From Winogradskyella tangerina (lineage in GTDB: Bacteria; Bacteroidota; Bacteroidia; Flavobacteriales; Flavobacteriaceae), in contig NZ_QERF01000002.1 of assembly GCF_003260205.1 (NCBI RefSeq), forward strand, positions 372,001 to 436,000: a DNA stretch of 64,000 nt. The letters are read 5' to 3'. Shown piece after piece: positions 42,157 through 53,240 of this stretch. The position numbers and the translations under genes are program-made. Each line of letters opens with the position of its first letter. Position 1 is the stretch's first letter. A model generated the notes under the pieces. That model worked only from the letters and a program-made list of their open reading frames with translations. It searched no databases and was not told the origin of the DNA.

Positions 42157-43443
42157 TTAGTTTCCTCCGGCTGCTGCCTCAATAGCTTCCTTTTTAGCTT
42201 TCATTTCTTGATACTTTTCAGTATCGTTGATAGCACTATAAAGGTTCATAAGGTTCTTTGCAGTACCTACTTCCTCTTGAAGTTTCAATGCTCTTTCCAA
42301 CCACGGAATCGCTTCTTTGTATAGATCTTGTAAACTTGCTTTAAGTTCGTCGTATTTATCATAATTTGGTGAAGATGAATCTAAAATAGCATTCATTTCA
42401 TTCACTACAGACTCTTCCTTAGCCAATATAGCGTATCCCATATTTAATACGGCATTGTAGTAATTAGGATCAATATCAAGCGCTTTTGCATAATACTTCT
42501 TAGCTTCTTCCTCTGCTCCTGAAGTTGAAAGTAAAGCACCTAAATTGTACAAAAACTCAACATTTCCTGCACCTTTATTTGAAGCTTCATCAATTAAGGA
42601 TTGGAATTTTTCTTTATTACCTAATTTTAAGTAAGTCTGAGCTTGAGCGACAATTAAACCTAAGTCCTCAGGGTTTTCTGCTCTAGCTTCTATTGTAGCT
42701 GCTAAAGCTTTTTCATTTTCACCTTGATCAGCATATATTAAGGCAATATTCTTAACAATCTCTGAGCGCTTCGAATCTGTTTTTTGATCTCTTGGACTTA
42801 TATGCGTTTTAATTTTCACAGAAAGATCTCTACCATTTTTATCGGCAAAAGCTTCTTCTTGGCCTGTTTCCTTATTAGTTGCATAATATACCATTCTGAC
42901 ACCTGTGTATTTTATGTCAGCTAGTTCTTCATAGTACTTAAGAGCGCTAGGATAATCATTTGCTCTAACTGATGAATAGGCTGCATTATAAAGATAAAGG
43001 GTATCGGCCGGTGAAATTCTATAAATCTTTTCAAATCGCTTTGCCGCACCAGTAAAATCATTTCGATTGAAGGCATCATTCGCCTTTTGAATGAAACTAT
43101 TAAACATTCCGTCTTTCATTTGGTTAGCCTCTTCTGTATACTTCAATTTACCCATTGAAGATTCTAAGGCCTTTAATTGATCGAGGGTATTAATGGCTTC
43201 ATCAATGTCAGCATCAGAACCTCCACCATTAGCATATAAGGCTTTTGCTTTTAAGAAATAAAACTTAGCTTTAGTTTTATCGTCCATGTTACCCATCAAA
43301 GCTTCAGCTGCAGATACAGCAGATTTAGCATCGGCAAAATTTGAATTTTTAAGTGCTTTATCTATTGCTTTAATTTCATTTTTTTGTGCAAAAGACATTG
43401 TTGCTACAGATAACATTAGCACTAACGTCATTAATTTTTTCAT
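42157..43443 (-). CDS. secreted TPR-repeat protein
   Basis: A 428-residue protein with a signal peptide (about 1-19, ending MSFAQ). The mature part has many TPR-like helix pairs (for example FVQKANDAFNRNDFTGAAKRFEKIYRI, AAYSSVRANDYPSALKYYEEL, IALIYADQGENEKALAATIEAR, AKKYYAKALDIDPNYYNAVL). Such proteins serve as envelope scaffolds in Bacteroidota. The sequence is unbroken and core-like. It is separated from gyrA by only 29 bases and probably follows it in the same transcript. Confidence 0.85.
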   Translation of the reverse strand: MKKLMTLVLMLSVATMSFAQKNEIKAIDKALKNSNFADAKSAVSAAEALMGNMDDKTKAKFYFLKAKALYANGGGSDADIDEAINTLDQLKALESSMGKLKYTEEANQMKDGMFNSFIQKANDAFNRNDFTGAAKRFEKIYRISPADTLYLYNAAYSSVRANDYPSALKYYEELADIKYTGVRMVYYATNKETGQEEAFADKNGRDLSVKIKTHISPRDQKTDSKRSEIVKNIALIYADQGENEKALAATIEARAENPEDLGLIVAQAQTYLKLGNKEKFQSLIDEASNKGAGNVEFLYNLGALLSTSGAEEEAKKYYAKALDIDPNYYNAVLNMGYAILAKEESVVNEMNAILDSSSPNYDKYDELKASLQDLYKEAIPWLERALKLQEEVGTAKNLMNLYSAINDTEKYQEMKAKKEAIEAAAGGN

Positions 43444-43472
43444 CTCGTAATAATTAGTTTTTATTGTTAATT

Positions 43473-46007
43473 TTAGTTCTCGGTTTCATTAGTATCAAGA
43501 GCCGTGCCATCTTCATTAGATGACTGAATATCAGTTGATTCTGCATCATTTTCATCCGCTTCATCGTCATCATCCTTCATCACTTTGGCAACCGCTGCTA
43601 TAGAATCATTACCCTTAAGGTTAATCAATTTCACGCCTTGAGTAGCTCTACCCATAACACGGAGATCAGCAACTTCCATACGGATAGCAATACCCGATTT
43701 ATTGATAATCATAAGATCATCGTCGTCAGTTACGTTCTTTATAGATACTAAATTACCAGTTTTTTCTGTAATAGAAATGGTTTTAACGCCTTTTCCTCCT
43801 CTATTGGTAATTCTATAGTCCTCTAAACTAGAACGTTTACCGTAGCCGTTTTCTGAAACCACAAGAATGTTACTTTCCATGTCATCGACTGCGATCATTC
43901 CTATAACCTCATCTTGATCATTGGCTAAAGTAATTCCTCTAACACCTGATGCATTTCTACCCATCGGTCTTGTCTTAGCCTCTTCAAAACGAATAGCTTT
44001 ACCAGATTTTAGTGCTAACATTACCTGACTTTCACCTGTTGTTAGTTTAGCTTCAAGTAAAGTATCGTCTTCTCTAATCGTAATAGCATTGATACCATTA
44101 GTTCTTGGTCTTGAATATTGCTCGAGCGATGTTTTCTTAACCTGACCTTTCTTAGTTGCCATAATGACATAATGACTGTTTATGTAATCTTCATCTTTAA
44201 GATCTTGAGTACAAATGAATGCCATTACCTTATCATCTTGTTCAATATTGATCAGATTTTGAATTGCTCTTCCTTTTGATGTCTTGGCACCTTCCGGAAT
44301 TTCGTAAACACGCATCCAGAAGCATTTTCCTTTTTGCGTAAAGAACAGCATATATTGATGATTTGTTCCAACGAATAAATGCTCTAAGAAATCTTCATTA
44401 CGTGTTGTTGATGCCTTCTGGCCAACACCACCTCTATTCTGTGTTTTATATTCTGTAAGTGAAGTTCTTTTGATATAACCTGCATGAGAAATAGTGATCA
44501 CTACCTTTTCATCAGGTATCATATCTTCAATACTTAGATCACCACCTGCATATTCAATGTTTGAACGACGCTCATCACCGTACTTCTCCTTGATCACTTC
44601 TAATTCAGACTTAATGATATCCATTCTACGATCTTTTTTATCGAGAATGTCTTTAAGATCTTCAATAGTTTTGATCAACTCATCATATTCAGCGCGTAAT
44701 TTGTCTTGCTCTAATCCTGTTAACTGACGTAGGCGCATTTCAACAATAGCCTTCGCCTGAATTTCGGTTAATTCAAAACGTTCAATTAATTTGTTTCTAG
44801 CCTCTTCAGCATTGGCTGAAGCTCTGATAAGCGCAATCACTTCATCAATATTATCAGATGCTATAATTAAACCTTCTAATATATGCGCGCGCTCTTCAGC
44901 TTTTCTTAATTCGTATTGCGTTCGTCTTACAACTACATCATGACGATGCTCAACGAAATAATGAATTAAATCTTTTAGGTTGAGTAACTGTGGACGTCCT
45001 TTTACCAGTGCAATGTTATTCACACTAAATGATGATTGTAAAGCGGTATACTTGTAAAGCTTGTTAAGAACAATATTTGGTATAGCATCACGCTTTAATA
45101 CGTAAACGATGCGCATACCTTTTCTGTCAGACTCGTCTCTTATCGTTGAAATACCTTCCAATTTCTTATCATTAACAAGATCGGCAGTTTTCTTAATCAT
45201 ATCTGCCTTATTGACTTGATAAGGTATTTCATTAACTATGATACATTCTCTGCCATTCACCTCTTCGATATTGGCTTTACCACGCATCACAATACGTCCT
45301 CGTCCTGTATGAAAGGCTTCTTTAACACCATCATAACCGTAGATAGTTCCACCTGTTGGGAAATCTGGCGCTTTAATATGTTGCATTAATTCATCCACAT
45401 CGATATTGTTGTTATCAATGTAAGCGATTGTACCATTTACAACTTCAGTTAGATTATGTGGTGGCATATTGGTAGCCATACCTACTGCGATACCAGACGC
45501 TCCATTTACTAAGAGACCAGGAATTCTTGTCGGTAAAACTGTTGGCTCCTCTAAGGTGTCGTCGAAATTAAGCTTATGATCAACCGTTTCCTTATCAATG
45601 TCAGCTAACATTTCTTCCGAGATCTTCTGCATTCTTGCCTCGGTATAACGCATTGCTGCCGGACTATCGCCATCTACTGAACCAAAATTTCCTTGTCCAT
45701 CGATCAATAAATATCTCAAACTCCATTCTTGAGCCATACGAACCATAGTATCGTATACAGAAGTGTCACCATGAGGGTGGTATTTACCTAAAACCTCACC
45801 GACAATTCTGGCTGATTTTTTATGTGCTGTATTTGCTCTAACACCAAGTTCGTGCATGCCGTAAAGTACTCTTCGGTGTACTGGTTTTAAACCATCTCTT
45901 ACATCTGGAAGTGCACGTGACACAATGACCGACATTGAATAATCAATGTAGGCTGATTTCATTTCATCTTCAATGTTAATCGGAATGAGTTTTTCTCCTT
46001 CTGCCAT
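43473..46007 (-). CDS. gyrA: DNA gyrase subunit A
   Basis: An 844-residue GyrA. The breakage-reunion domain has the QRDR as [13 protein letters not shown] (Thr at the position of E. coli Ser83, Ser at 84, Asp at 87), and the active-site Tyr in [10 protein letters not shown]. The beta-pinwheel CTD (about 500-815) holds repeated blades with RxxGGKG-type motifs, including the NRGGVGQKA GyrA-box-like sequence and a final acidic tail. Thr at position 83 occurs in wild-type flavobacteria, so no resistance is implied. It is transcribed away from clpC from a 260-base divergent spacer. Confidence 0.97.
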   Translation of the reverse strand: MAEGEKLIPINIEDEMKSAYIDYSMSVIVSRALPDVRDGLKPVHRRVLYGMHELGVRANTAHKKSARIVGEVLGKYHPHGDTSVYDTMVRMAQEWSLRYLLIDGQGNFGSVDGDSPAAMRYTEARMQKISEEMLADIDKETVDHKLNFDDTLEEPTVLPTRIPGLLVNGASGIAVGMATNMPPHNLTEVVNGTIAYIDNNNIDVDELMQHIKAPDFPTGGTIYGYDGVKEAFHTGRGRIVMRGKANIEEVNGRECIIVNEIPYQVNKADMIKKTADLVNDKKLEGISTIRDESDRKGMRIVYVLKRDAIPNIVLNKLYKYTALQSSFSVNNIALVKGRPQLLNLKDLIHYFVEHRHDVVVRRTQYELRKAEERAHILEGLIIASDNIDEVIALIRASANAEEARNKLIERFELTEIQAKAIVEMRLRQLTGLEQDKLRAEYDELIKTIEDLKDILDKKDRRMDIIKSELEVIKEKYGDERRSNIEYAGGDLSIEDMIPDEKVVITISHAGYIKRTSLTEYKTQNRGGVGQKASTTRNEDFLEHLFVGTNHQYMLFFTQKGKCFWMRVYEIPEGAKTSKGRAIQNLINIEQDDKVMAFICTQDLKDEDYINSHYVIMATKKGQVKKTSLEQYSRPRTNGINAITIREDDTLLEAKLTTGESQVMLALKSGKAIRFEEAKTRPMGRNASGVRGITLANDQDEVIGMIAVDDMESNILVVSENGYGKRSSLEDYRITNRGGKGVKTISITEKTGNLVSIKNVTDDDDLMIINKSGIAIRMEVADLRVMGRATQGVKLINLKGNDSIAAVAKVMKDDDDEADENDAESTDIQSSNEDGTALDTNETEN

Positions 46008-46252
46008 ATATAAAATTAATTAGTTTTTATAGGTTTTCAAAACGTGCTAATATAACCAATTTAGTAGTGTTTGCAGAAGTTTTAAGTGCTCTTTTTGGGA
46101 GTTTTTATTAACAATTTTTAATATCTTTTTCGTTAATAAGTATCCGAGAAAATACTTTGATTTAAAGTGCTTTTTTAGTCTATTCGTTCAGACCTTTAAT
46201 TTAAGGTATGATTTTTGACTAATAGATAATATGTTTTTACTATTTTTAATGC

Positions 46253-46261
46253 AGAAAGGAG
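46253..46261 (+). promoter_or_regulatory. strong Shine-Dalgarno of clpC
   Basis: AGAAAGGAG lies six bases before the ATG at 46268. Most genes in the window lack such a sequence, as expected in Bacteroidota, so this is a conspicuous exception that fixes the start. Confidence 0.7.
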
Positions 46262-46267
46262 TTTACT

Positions 46268-48823
46268 ATGGACGATAATTTTTCCCCAAGAGTTAAAGAT
46301 GTTATTGCTTATAGCAAGGAGGAAGCATTACGTTTAGGCCATGACTTTATTGGCACTGAACATCTAATGCTAGGGCTTTTGCGTGATGGTAACGGTAAGG
46401 CAATTGATATATTAAGTTCCCTGGATGTAGATCTTAACCACCTAAGAAGAAAAGTTGAGATTTTAAGTCCGGCAAATCCCAATATCACCACCACCTCAAA
46501 CGAAAAAAAGAATTTACATCTTACTAGACAAGCTGAGCGTGCTTTAAAAACAACATTCTTAGAAGCAAAATTGTTTCAAAGCACATCAATTAACACCGCA
46601 CATTTATTACTGTGTATTTTAAGAAACGAAAATGACCCAACTACTAAGTTATTAAACAAACTTAAAGTTGACTATGATAACGTAAAAGAAGAATTCAAAT
46701 CTATGATTACAAGTGAAGAAGACTATCTAGACGAACCAAAAGCAGAATCATTTTCTGATGATGATATCAATGAAGAAGAAGATGATGCAAAACAGAATCC
46801 TTTTGGAGGCGGTCAGTCTAGCAAATCAAATAAAAAATCTAAAACACCTGTTTTAGACAACTTCGGAAGAGACCTAACCGTACTTGCCGAAGAAGGAAAA
46901 TTAGATCCAGTTGTGGGTCGTGAGAAAGAAATTCAGCGTGTGTCTCAAATTTTGAGTCGCCGTAAGAAGAATAATCCCTTATTGATCGGTGAGCCAGGTG
47001 TTGGTAAATCTGCCATTGCTGAAGGCCTAGCATTACGTATTGTGAAGCGTAAAGTTTCCCGCACATTATTTAATAAGCGTGTTGTGACTTTAGACTTGGC
47101 AAGTTTGGTTGCGGGTACAAAATATAGAGGACAATTTGAAGAACGTATGAAAGCCGTAATGAACGAGCTTGAAAAAAATGACGACATCATTTTGTTTATT
47201 GATGAAATTCATACCATTGTTGGTGCTGGTGGAGCAACCGGAAGTTTAGATGCTTCAAACATGTTTAAACCTGCCCTGGCACGTGGAGAAATTCAATGTA
47301 TTGGTGCAACGACACTAGATGAATATAGACAATACATTGAAAAGGATGGTGCTTTAGAGCGTCGTTTTCAAAAGGTCATCGTAGAACCAACTACGGTTGA
47401 GGAAACTATTGAGATCTTAAACAACATCAAAGGAAAATACGAAGAACACCATAATGTAGACTATACCGATGAAGCCATCGAAGCTTGTGTGAAACTTACA
47501 AATCGCTACATGACTGAGCGCTTTTTACCAGACAAAGCTATTGATGCATTAGATGAAGCCGGCTCACGTGTTCATATTACCAATATTGATGTTCCTAAAC
47601 AGATTCTAGAGTTAGAAAAACGTCTGGAAGAAGTTAAAGAAACAAAGAATAGTGTTGTTAAAAAGCAGAAGTACGAAGAAGCTGCAAAGCTTCGTGATGA
47701 CGAAAAGCGACTTGAAAAAGAATTGGCATCAGCTCAGGAAAAATGGGAGGAAGAAACCAAGCAACACAGAGAGGTCGTAACCGAGGACAATGTTGCTGAC
47801 GTTATCTCTATGATGACTGGTATTCCTGTAAATAAAATTGCCCAGACCGAACTTAATAAGTTAGCACAATTGCCAGAACTTATCAAAGGAAGAGTCATCG
47901 GCCAAGACACAGCCGTTGCAAAGGTGGTGAAAGCCATTCAGCGTAACAGAGCAGGACTAAAAGATCCAAACAAACCAATTGGTTCATTTATCTTTTTAGG
48001 TCAAACTGGTGTTGGTAAAACGCAGTTAGCCAAAGTTTTAGCTCATGAACTATTTGACAGTAATGAAGCTCTGGTTCGAATTGACATGAGTGAATACATG
48101 GAGAAGTTTGCTGTATCTCGACTTATCGGTGCACCTCCAGGATATGTAGGTTATGAAGAAGGCGGACAGCTTACAGAAAAGATTAGACGTAAACCTTATG
48201 CGGTAGTACTTCTAGACGAGATTGAAAAAGCACATCCAGATGTATTTAATATGTTACTTCAAGTGCTAGATGATGGCTATTTAACTGATAGTTTAGGTCG
48301 AAAAATTGACTTTAGAAATACCATCATTATCATGACATCTAATATCGGTGCTCGAAAACTTAAAGATTTTGGAACCGGCGTTGGATTCGGAACTGCAGCT
48401 AAAGAAGCTCAAGAAACGGACTATGCTAAAGCAGTGATTGAAAATGCTCTTAAAAAAGCATTTGCACCTGAATTCTTAAATAGAATCGACGACGTAATCG
48501 TCTTCAATTCTCTAGAGAAAGAAGACATCGATAAGATCATTGATATTGAATTGGTGAAGTTAATTTCTAGAATTAAAGAATTAGGTTACAATCTTCAGTT
48601 AACGGATAAAGCGAAGGACTATATTGCAGAGAAAGGATTCGACAAGCAGTATGGTGCAAGACCTTTAAACAGAGCAATTCAGAAATATGTTGAAGATGCT
48701 TTAGCTGAAGAAATAATCAACGCTAAAATTCAGGAAGGTGATACCATTACAATGGATCTTGATACTAAAAACGATGCCTTAAAAATTAAGGTGAAAAGTT
48801 CTAGTAAAACTACTGAGTCCTAA
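46268..48823 (+). CDS. clpC: Clp protease ATP-binding subunit ClpC
   Basis: An 851-residue Hsp100 AAA+ unfoldase. The N-terminal Clp repeats (about 3-145) start FSPRVKDVIAYSKEEALRLGH. Walker A of the first module is GEPGVGKSA, Walker B IILFIDEIHT; a UVR-type middle coiled coil is at about 440-490 (KKQKYEEAAKLRDDEKRLE); the second module has GQTGVGKTQ, VVLLDEIEKAH and NRIDDVIVF. ClpC works with ClpP to degrade proteins and in stress control. The length and order fit. It is followed by a terminator. Confidence 0.96.
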   Translation: MDDNFSPRVKDVIAYSKEEALRLGHDFIGTEHLMLGLLRDGNGKAIDILSSLDVDLNHLRRKVEILSPANPNITTTSNEKKNLHLTRQAERALKTTFLEAKLFQSTSINTAHLLLCILRNENDPTTKLLNKLKVDYDNVKEEFKSMITSEEDYLDEPKAESFSDDDINEEEDDAKQNPFGGGQSSKSNKKSKTPVLDNFGRDLTVLAEEGKLDPVVGREKEIQRVSQILSRRKKNNPLLIGEPGVGKSAIAEGLALRIVKRKVSRTLFNKRVVTLDLASLVAGTKYRGQFEERMKAVMNELEKNDDIILFIDEIHTIVGAGGATGSLDASNMFKPALARGEIQCIGATTLDEYRQYIEKDGALERRFQKVIVEPTTVEETIEILNNIKGKYEEHHNVDYTDEAIEACVKLTNRYMTERFLPDKAIDALDEAGSRVHITNIDVPKQILELEKRLEEVKETKNSVVKKQKYEEAAKLRDDEKRLEKELASAQEKWEEETKQHREVVTEDNVADVISMMTGIPVNKIAQTELNKLAQLPELIKGRVIGQDTAVAKVVKAIQRNRAGLKDPNKPIGSFIFLGQTGVGKTQLAKVLAHELFDSNEALVRIDMSEYMEKFAVSRLIGAPPGYVGYEEGGQLTEKIRRKPYAVVLLDEIEKAHPDVFNMLLQVLDDGYLTDSLGRKIDFRNTIIIMTSNIGARKLKDFGTGVGFGTAAKEAQETDYAKAVIENALKKAFAPEFLNRIDDVIVFNSLEKEDIDKIIDIELVKLISRIKELGYNLQLTDKAKDYIAEKGFDKQYGARPLNRAIQKYVEDALAEEIINAKIQEGDTITMDLDTKNDALKIKVKSSSKTTES

Positions 48824-48846
48824 ACTAATTAGGCACATATATATTG

Positions 48847-48877
48847 AAACTCCTTCAAATTGAAGGAGTTTTTTTGT
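48847..48877 (+). terminator. rho-independent terminator
   Basis: AAACTCCTTCA (48847-48857) pairs with TGAAGGAGTTT (48861-48871) with a three-base loop AAT, then a T-run. It ends the clpC transcript. Confidence 0.9.
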
Positions 48878-48907
48878 ATCTTATATGTCAGTTAAAAACA
48901 ATTTGTC

Positions 48908-49291
48908 ATGAGAGATTCCCTAACTTTCGACTTTTGTGACATCACGATTTATGACAATTATATCATCGTGGTTATGAAAGAAGGTATGAATATCACACCA
49001 GATTATAATGATATTTTGGTGGGGATCACTAACAAGTATTTTCCAAAACAATCCTTCGTTTATATTACACATCGTATACACTCCTACTCTGTTGATCCAA
49101 AGATCTATTTTGAAACAGCTAAGATTAAAAATCTAAAGGGGTTTGCTGTGGTTTCAGGAAAGTATCAGGCCAAGGTGAACGCGCAAATTGAACAGATGTT
49201 TTTTGCAAAACCTTTTGAAATATTCACTAATCTCGATGATGCCATTAGCTGGGCCAATGAGCTCGTTGAAACTGATCTAACTAATCATTAG
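48908..49291 (+). CDS. hypothetical protein, STAS/SpoIIAA-like fold
   Basis: A 127-residue soluble protein. Alternating strand/helix segments such as ITIYDNYIIVVMKEGMNITPDYN, SFVYITHRIHSYSVDPKIY and KGFAVVSGKYQAK recall the STAS/SpoIIAA-like proteins found in flavobacteria. No enzyme motif. Its stop overlaps the end of convergent hutH by four bases. Function unknown. Confidence 0.65.
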   Translation: MRDSLTFDFCDITIYDNYIIVVMKEGMNITPDYNDILVGITNKYFPKQSFVYITHRIHSYSVDPKIYFETAKIKNLKGFAVVSGKYQAKVNAQIEQMFFAKPFEIFTNLDDAISWANELVETDLTNH

Positions 49292-50823
49292 TGTTTTTCT
49301 ACACCATAATTATTCAGGAATAATTCTTCAACTTCAATATCTACATCTTTCAAAAATTGAATTGAATTTTCAATATCGTTATGCAAAACTTTATCCTCTT
49401 TGATAAATGGAACAACTTTTCTGTAGTAATCTAGAAATGACTCAAGCAATGGTGAGGTCTTCAATGGACGTCTAAATTCTAAAGCTTGTGAAGCATTCAT
49501 CAATTCAATAGCAATAACACGTTCAACATTTCTAATTAACGTAAAGGCCTGTGTTGCAGCATTAGCGCCCATGCTTACATGGTCTTCTTGCCCGTTGCTC
49601 GATACAATACTATCTACACTAGCAGGCGTAGCCAACTGCTTATTCGCGCTAACGATACTAGCTGCCGTATACTGCGGAATCATAAAACCAGAGTTTAATC
49701 CAGGATTGTCAACCAAAAACGCCGGTAACCCTCTAAGACCAGAGACCAACTGAAAAATACGACGTTCAGAAATATTACCGATCTCAGCCATAGCAATTTT
49801 AAGATAGTCCAAGGCTAAGGCCAAAGGCTGACCGTGAAAATTTCCACCTGAAATGATCAGATCTTCTTCGCTGAAAATATTAGGGTTATCTGTAACTGAA
49901 TTGATCTCAGTTAAAATCACCTTTTCAACGAAATCTAAGGTGTCTTTTGTGGCACCATGAACCTGAGGAATACATCGGAATGAATACGGATCTTGAACGT
50001 GTTCCTTCTCCCTAGAAATCAACTCGCTGCCTTCCAATAGTTCATTAAATCGTCTGGCAACTTTGCGCTGACCCGGATGTGGCCTCACTTCGTGCACTAA
50101 ATCATGAAATGGATCTAATCGACCATCGAATGCATCTAGAGAAATAGCTGCAATAATGTCTGCCAAATATGATGTTTTATGAGACATCAATAATAAATAA
50201 ACACCATAAGCACTCATAAATTGTGTGCCATTTAAAAGTGCCAATCCTTCTTTTGCTTGTAAATTTATAGGTTCCCAATTAAACTTTTCAAGAAGCTCTG
50301 CAGCATGATAATTTTCGCCTTCGTGAACAACATTTCCTTTCCCTAAAAGTGGCAATGCCAAATGTGCTAAAGGAGCCAAATCGCCAGAAGCACCCAATGA
50401 GCCTTGTGTAAACACAAATGGGAAAATATCGTTATTAAAAAAGTCGATAAGGCGTTCTACCGTTTTTAACTGAACACCACTATGTCCATAACTTAAAGAT
50501 TGGATCTTTAGTAATAACATTACCTTTACTACGGACTCTGGTACGCGCTCTCCTGTTCCGCAAGCATGAGACATCACTAAATTTTCCTGAAGTTTAGAAA
50601 GATCACTCTCAGAAATTTTAGTGTTACACAAAGAACCAAATCCTGTGTTAATTCCATACATCGGCTTTTTTGAATTAGCCAGTTTACCATCTAAATAGGT
50701 CTTACAAGCCACTATTTTTTCAACTGATTCTGAAGAGAGCTTAAGTTTTTTCTTCTCTTTAAAAATGTTGTAGATAGTCACAATATCTAAGGCTTCCGAA
50801 GAAATGATGTGGTAATTATTCAT
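49288..50823 (-). CDS. hutH: histidine ammonia-lyase
   Basis: A 511-residue enzyme of the aromatic ammonia-lyase family. The MIO cofactor triad Ala-Ser-Gly is in GSLGASGDLAPLAHLALPL. YGINTGFGSL (catalytic Tyr), KEGLALLNGTQ, NPNIF and NGQEDHVSMG, SNGQEDHVS features (Gln/Glu-rich) are standard for HAL. It converts L-histidine to urocanate in histidine degradation. No other hut gene is in the window, so the pathway context must come from elsewhere. Confidence 0.92.
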   Translation of the reverse strand: MNNYHIISSEALDIVTIYNIFKEKKKLKLSSESVEKIVACKTYLDGKLANSKKPMYGINTGFGSLCNTKISESDLSKLQENLVMSHACGTGERVPESVVKVMLLLKIQSLSYGHSGVQLKTVERLIDFFNNDIFPFVFTQGSLGASGDLAPLAHLALPLLGKGNVVHEGENYHAAELLEKFNWEPINLQAKEGLALLNGTQFMSAYGVYLLLMSHKTSYLADIIAAISLDAFDGRLDPFHDLVHEVRPHPGQRKVARRFNELLEGSELISREKEHVQDPYSFRCIPQVHGATKDTLDFVEKVILTEINSVTDNPNIFSEEDLIISGGNFHGQPLALALDYLKIAMAEIGNISERRIFQLVSGLRGLPAFLVDNPGLNSGFMIPQYTAASIVSANKQLATPASVDSIVSSNGQEDHVSMGANAATQAFTLIRNVERVIAIELMNASQALEFRRPLKTSPLLESFLDYYRKVVPFIKEDKVLHNDIENSIQFLKDVDIEVEELFLNNYGVEKH

Positions 50824-50950
50824 GAATCATTAGTTATTACCCTCAAAATTGAGAATATTTTATTGTATTGACAACAAAATATTAATAATTCAATGTTTCT
50901 TTCATTTGTGGTCAATATCCTTATTTTTGAACTTGAATAAATTAAACTCG

Positions 50951-51586
50951 ATGAAAAAAATATTGCCAATCCTTGTATTGCTATGCCTATGGTCTTGCTC
51001 AAAAGACACAAAAATTGATTACGCCATACTTTCTGGGAAAATTGCAAATCCAACGAACGCAAATATTACAATACATCAACAAGATCGTAAGATCGATGAG
51101 ATTAATTTGTCTAATGAAGGCACATTTATAGACACTATTAAAGTTACAAGTGGGTATTATACGCTTAAGCACGGCCGACAGCAAGTTGATCTATTTTTGA
51201 ATCCTGGAGATGACATCAAAATGTCGATGAATTCTGAAGCACTTAACAAAACTCTCGAATTCAGTGGCGTTGGATCTGAAGACAATTTGTTTTTGGTAGC
51301 TAAAAATAGGTCTGAAGCTAAATTCAATTTAAACTATGATGAATTGTATGCAATGGATGAGAATGACTTCTTGGCAATGATGAATGAGGTTAAAAGCTCT
51401 AAAGTTGAATTCCTGAAAGCAGCAGAAAACATAAGTGAGGCCTTAAGACTTTCCGAAGAAAAGGCTATTGAAAATGAGTTTCTAACAGACTTGGAAAATT
51501 ATATTTCAAAACATGGACAATACGCTAAGCTTAAAGATTATCAACCTTCAAAAGATCTGTTGAGTCTCATTGAGTCCTTAAAATAA
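50951..51586 (+). CDS. lipoprotein resembling the N-terminal domain of TlpA-like proteins
   Basis: A 211-residue lipoprotein. I choose ATG at 50951 (MKKILPILVLLCLWSCSKD, Cys16), since 102 upstream bases of open frame lack a signal. The mature part begins with a beta-sandwich reading ILSGKIANPTNANITIHQQDRKIDEINL and LFLNPGDDIKMSM, like DUF4369-type N-terminal domains of Bacteroidota TlpA/thioredoxin proteins. The helical tail ends without any thioredoxin Cys pair. So it looks like a stand-alone version of the domain. Confidence 0.75.
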   Translation: MKKILPILVLLCLWSCSKDTKIDYAILSGKIANPTNANITIHQQDRKIDEINLSNEGTFIDTIKVTSGYYTLKHGRQQVDLFLNPGDDIKMSMNSEALNKTLEFSGVGSEDNLFLVAKNRSEAKFNLNYDELYAMDENDFLAMMNEVKSSKVEFLKAAENISEALRLSEEKAIENEFLTDLENYISKHGQYAKLKDYQPSKDLLSLIESLK

Positions 51587-51607
51587 GTACTATAATTCGA
51601 TCTTAAA

Positions 51608-53167
51608 CTATTCTTTTTGTGCTTCACCTTCTTCGGCTTCGGGCTGTTCGGGTTGTGAAAATAAGTCTATATAGGCTTCACCTAGAGTTTCAATAATGTG
51701 ACTTGCAATTAAACTTTGATAACCAAAATCCTCCAATGAAATATCCGCTGCTCTTCCATGAAGATACACACCAAAAATTGTAGCCGCAAGAGCATCGTAT
51801 CCTTGAGCAATCAATCCTGAAATTATGCCGGTTAAAACGTCGCCGCTACCTGCTGTTGCCATTCCAGGGTTCCCAGTGGAATTCACATATAATTTATCTC
51901 CAAAAACTGTGATGGTATTTGCGCCTTTTATCACCACGATGACTTTGTGTTTTTTGGAAAAGGCTTTTGTTTTTTCAAGTTTATCAAAATCATCAGACCA
52001 CTTCCCTATCAAGCGTTCTAACTCTCTCGGGTGAGGTGTCAATACTGACATTTCAGGTAATAACTTTAGTAAAGTTTTCTTTTTAGCTAACAAATTCAAC
52101 CCATCAGCATCAATTACTAATGGGACTTTATTCGATTTTAAAAAGGTTTCAAAAGCTTTTAAAGTATCATCTGCAGTTCCTAAGCCTACACCAATTCCTA
52201 TAACCGTTGGTTCAATATCAAAATTGATATTTGTGATGATCTCTTCATGAGTATCGGTAATTACCATAGCCTCTGGTAATGAAGCTTGCATACTGTGATA
52301 GCCACACTTCGGAATGAATGCTGTTACAAGTCCGGCACCAGCACCCAACGCTGCTCTGCTTGCCAAATTAACTGCACCTATTTTTCCATAACTGCCACCA
52401 ATTATGAGTACATGGCCAAAATCGCCTTTATGTGAAAATTTCTGTCTGGGCTTATAAAGTGGTAATACTTCAAATTTAGAAATGAGTTCAGCCAGGGTTT
52501 CAGTTTGCATCAGGTATTGTCGGTCTATACCAATATCCAAAACTTCCCATTGCTGAGTAAATTTGGCCGTTTCGGGTAAGAAAAATACCAGTTTTGGGGA
52601 CTGAAAACTTATGGTATAATTAGCGTGTACCACAGCATTTTCGTCTTCTACTGCCCTATCTGTGTAAACACCAGAAGGTATGTCAACAGCTAAAGTGAAT
52701 GCTTTAGAAGCTCTCCATTTCTGAAATAATTCTTGAGTCCAATCATTTGGTGGTCTATTCAAACCTATTCCAAAAACAGCATCAACAATAATATCGCGTT
52801 CTTCAATAACAATTTCTGAAAAATCACCACCACAACTAAGCATTTTTGGCCAGTCTTTAGTAACGGTTTTTATTCTATCGTAGTTTATAAGAAAGTCTTT
52901 TGAACGTTTATCACTACAATTTACGATATAGGTAATGACATTGTATCCATGTGTACTGAGGTGTCTTGCCAAAACCAGTCCGTCACCGCCATTGTTCCCT
53001 ATTCCACAAAAAACATGAATTGGCACTTGTGCACCTTGCATTCGCATGTGAATCCAATTGAAAATTTGAGTACCTGCGCGTTCCATCAGGTCTGTAGACG
53101 TTATATTTTGGCGCTCAGCAGTTAGTCGGTCACCTTCATATATTTGCTCTTTTGAGAAGATTTTCAT
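51608..53167 (-). CDS. nnr: bifunctional NAD(P)H-hydrate repair enzyme
   Basis: A 519-residue fusion. The N-terminal NAD(P)HX epimerase domain (about 1-215) has HVFCGIGNNGGDGLVLARHL and DAVFGIGLNR. The C-terminal dehydratase domain (about 225-505) has GGSYGKIGAVNLASRAALGAGAG, VIDADGLNLLA, LTPHPRELERL and GNPGMATAGSGDVLTGIISGL, a ribokinase-like fold. Together they repair hydrated NADH and NADPH, using ATP or ADP. A short acidic tail (EEGEAQKE) ends the protein. The reading frame is complete. Confidence 0.93.
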   Translation of the reverse strand: MKIFSKEQIYEGDRLTAERQNITSTDLMERAGTQIFNWIHMRMQGAQVPIHVFCGIGNNGGDGLVLARHLSTHGYNVITYIVNCSDKRSKDFLINYDRIKTVTKDWPKMLSCGGDFSEIVIEERDIIVDAVFGIGLNRPPNDWTQELFQKWRASKAFTLAVDIPSGVYTDRAVEDENAVVHANYTISFQSPKLVFFLPETAKFTQQWEVLDIGIDRQYLMQTETLAELISKFEVLPLYKPRQKFSHKGDFGHVLIIGGSYGKIGAVNLASRAALGAGAGLVTAFIPKCGYHSMQASLPEAMVITDTHEEIITNINFDIEPTVIGIGVGLGTADDTLKAFETFLKSNKVPLVIDADGLNLLAKKKTLLKLLPEMSVLTPHPRELERLIGKWSDDFDKLEKTKAFSKKHKVIVVIKGANTITVFGDKLYVNSTGNPGMATAGSGDVLTGIISGLIAQGYDALAATIFGVYLHGRAADISLEDFGYQSLIASHIIETLGEAYIDLFSQPEQPEAEEGEAQKE

Positions 53168-53240
53168 GAATTATATTCAGTATATTTTAGACCGTAAAAA
53201 TAACACATTAGTAATCAATTCATAAATACTTTACGAGTTC

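Noticed and set aside
43473-46007. Quinolone-resistance mutation in gyrA (Thr at the Ser83 position)
   Set aside because: Thr at this position is the usual state in flavobacteria, so it is not evidence of resistance.
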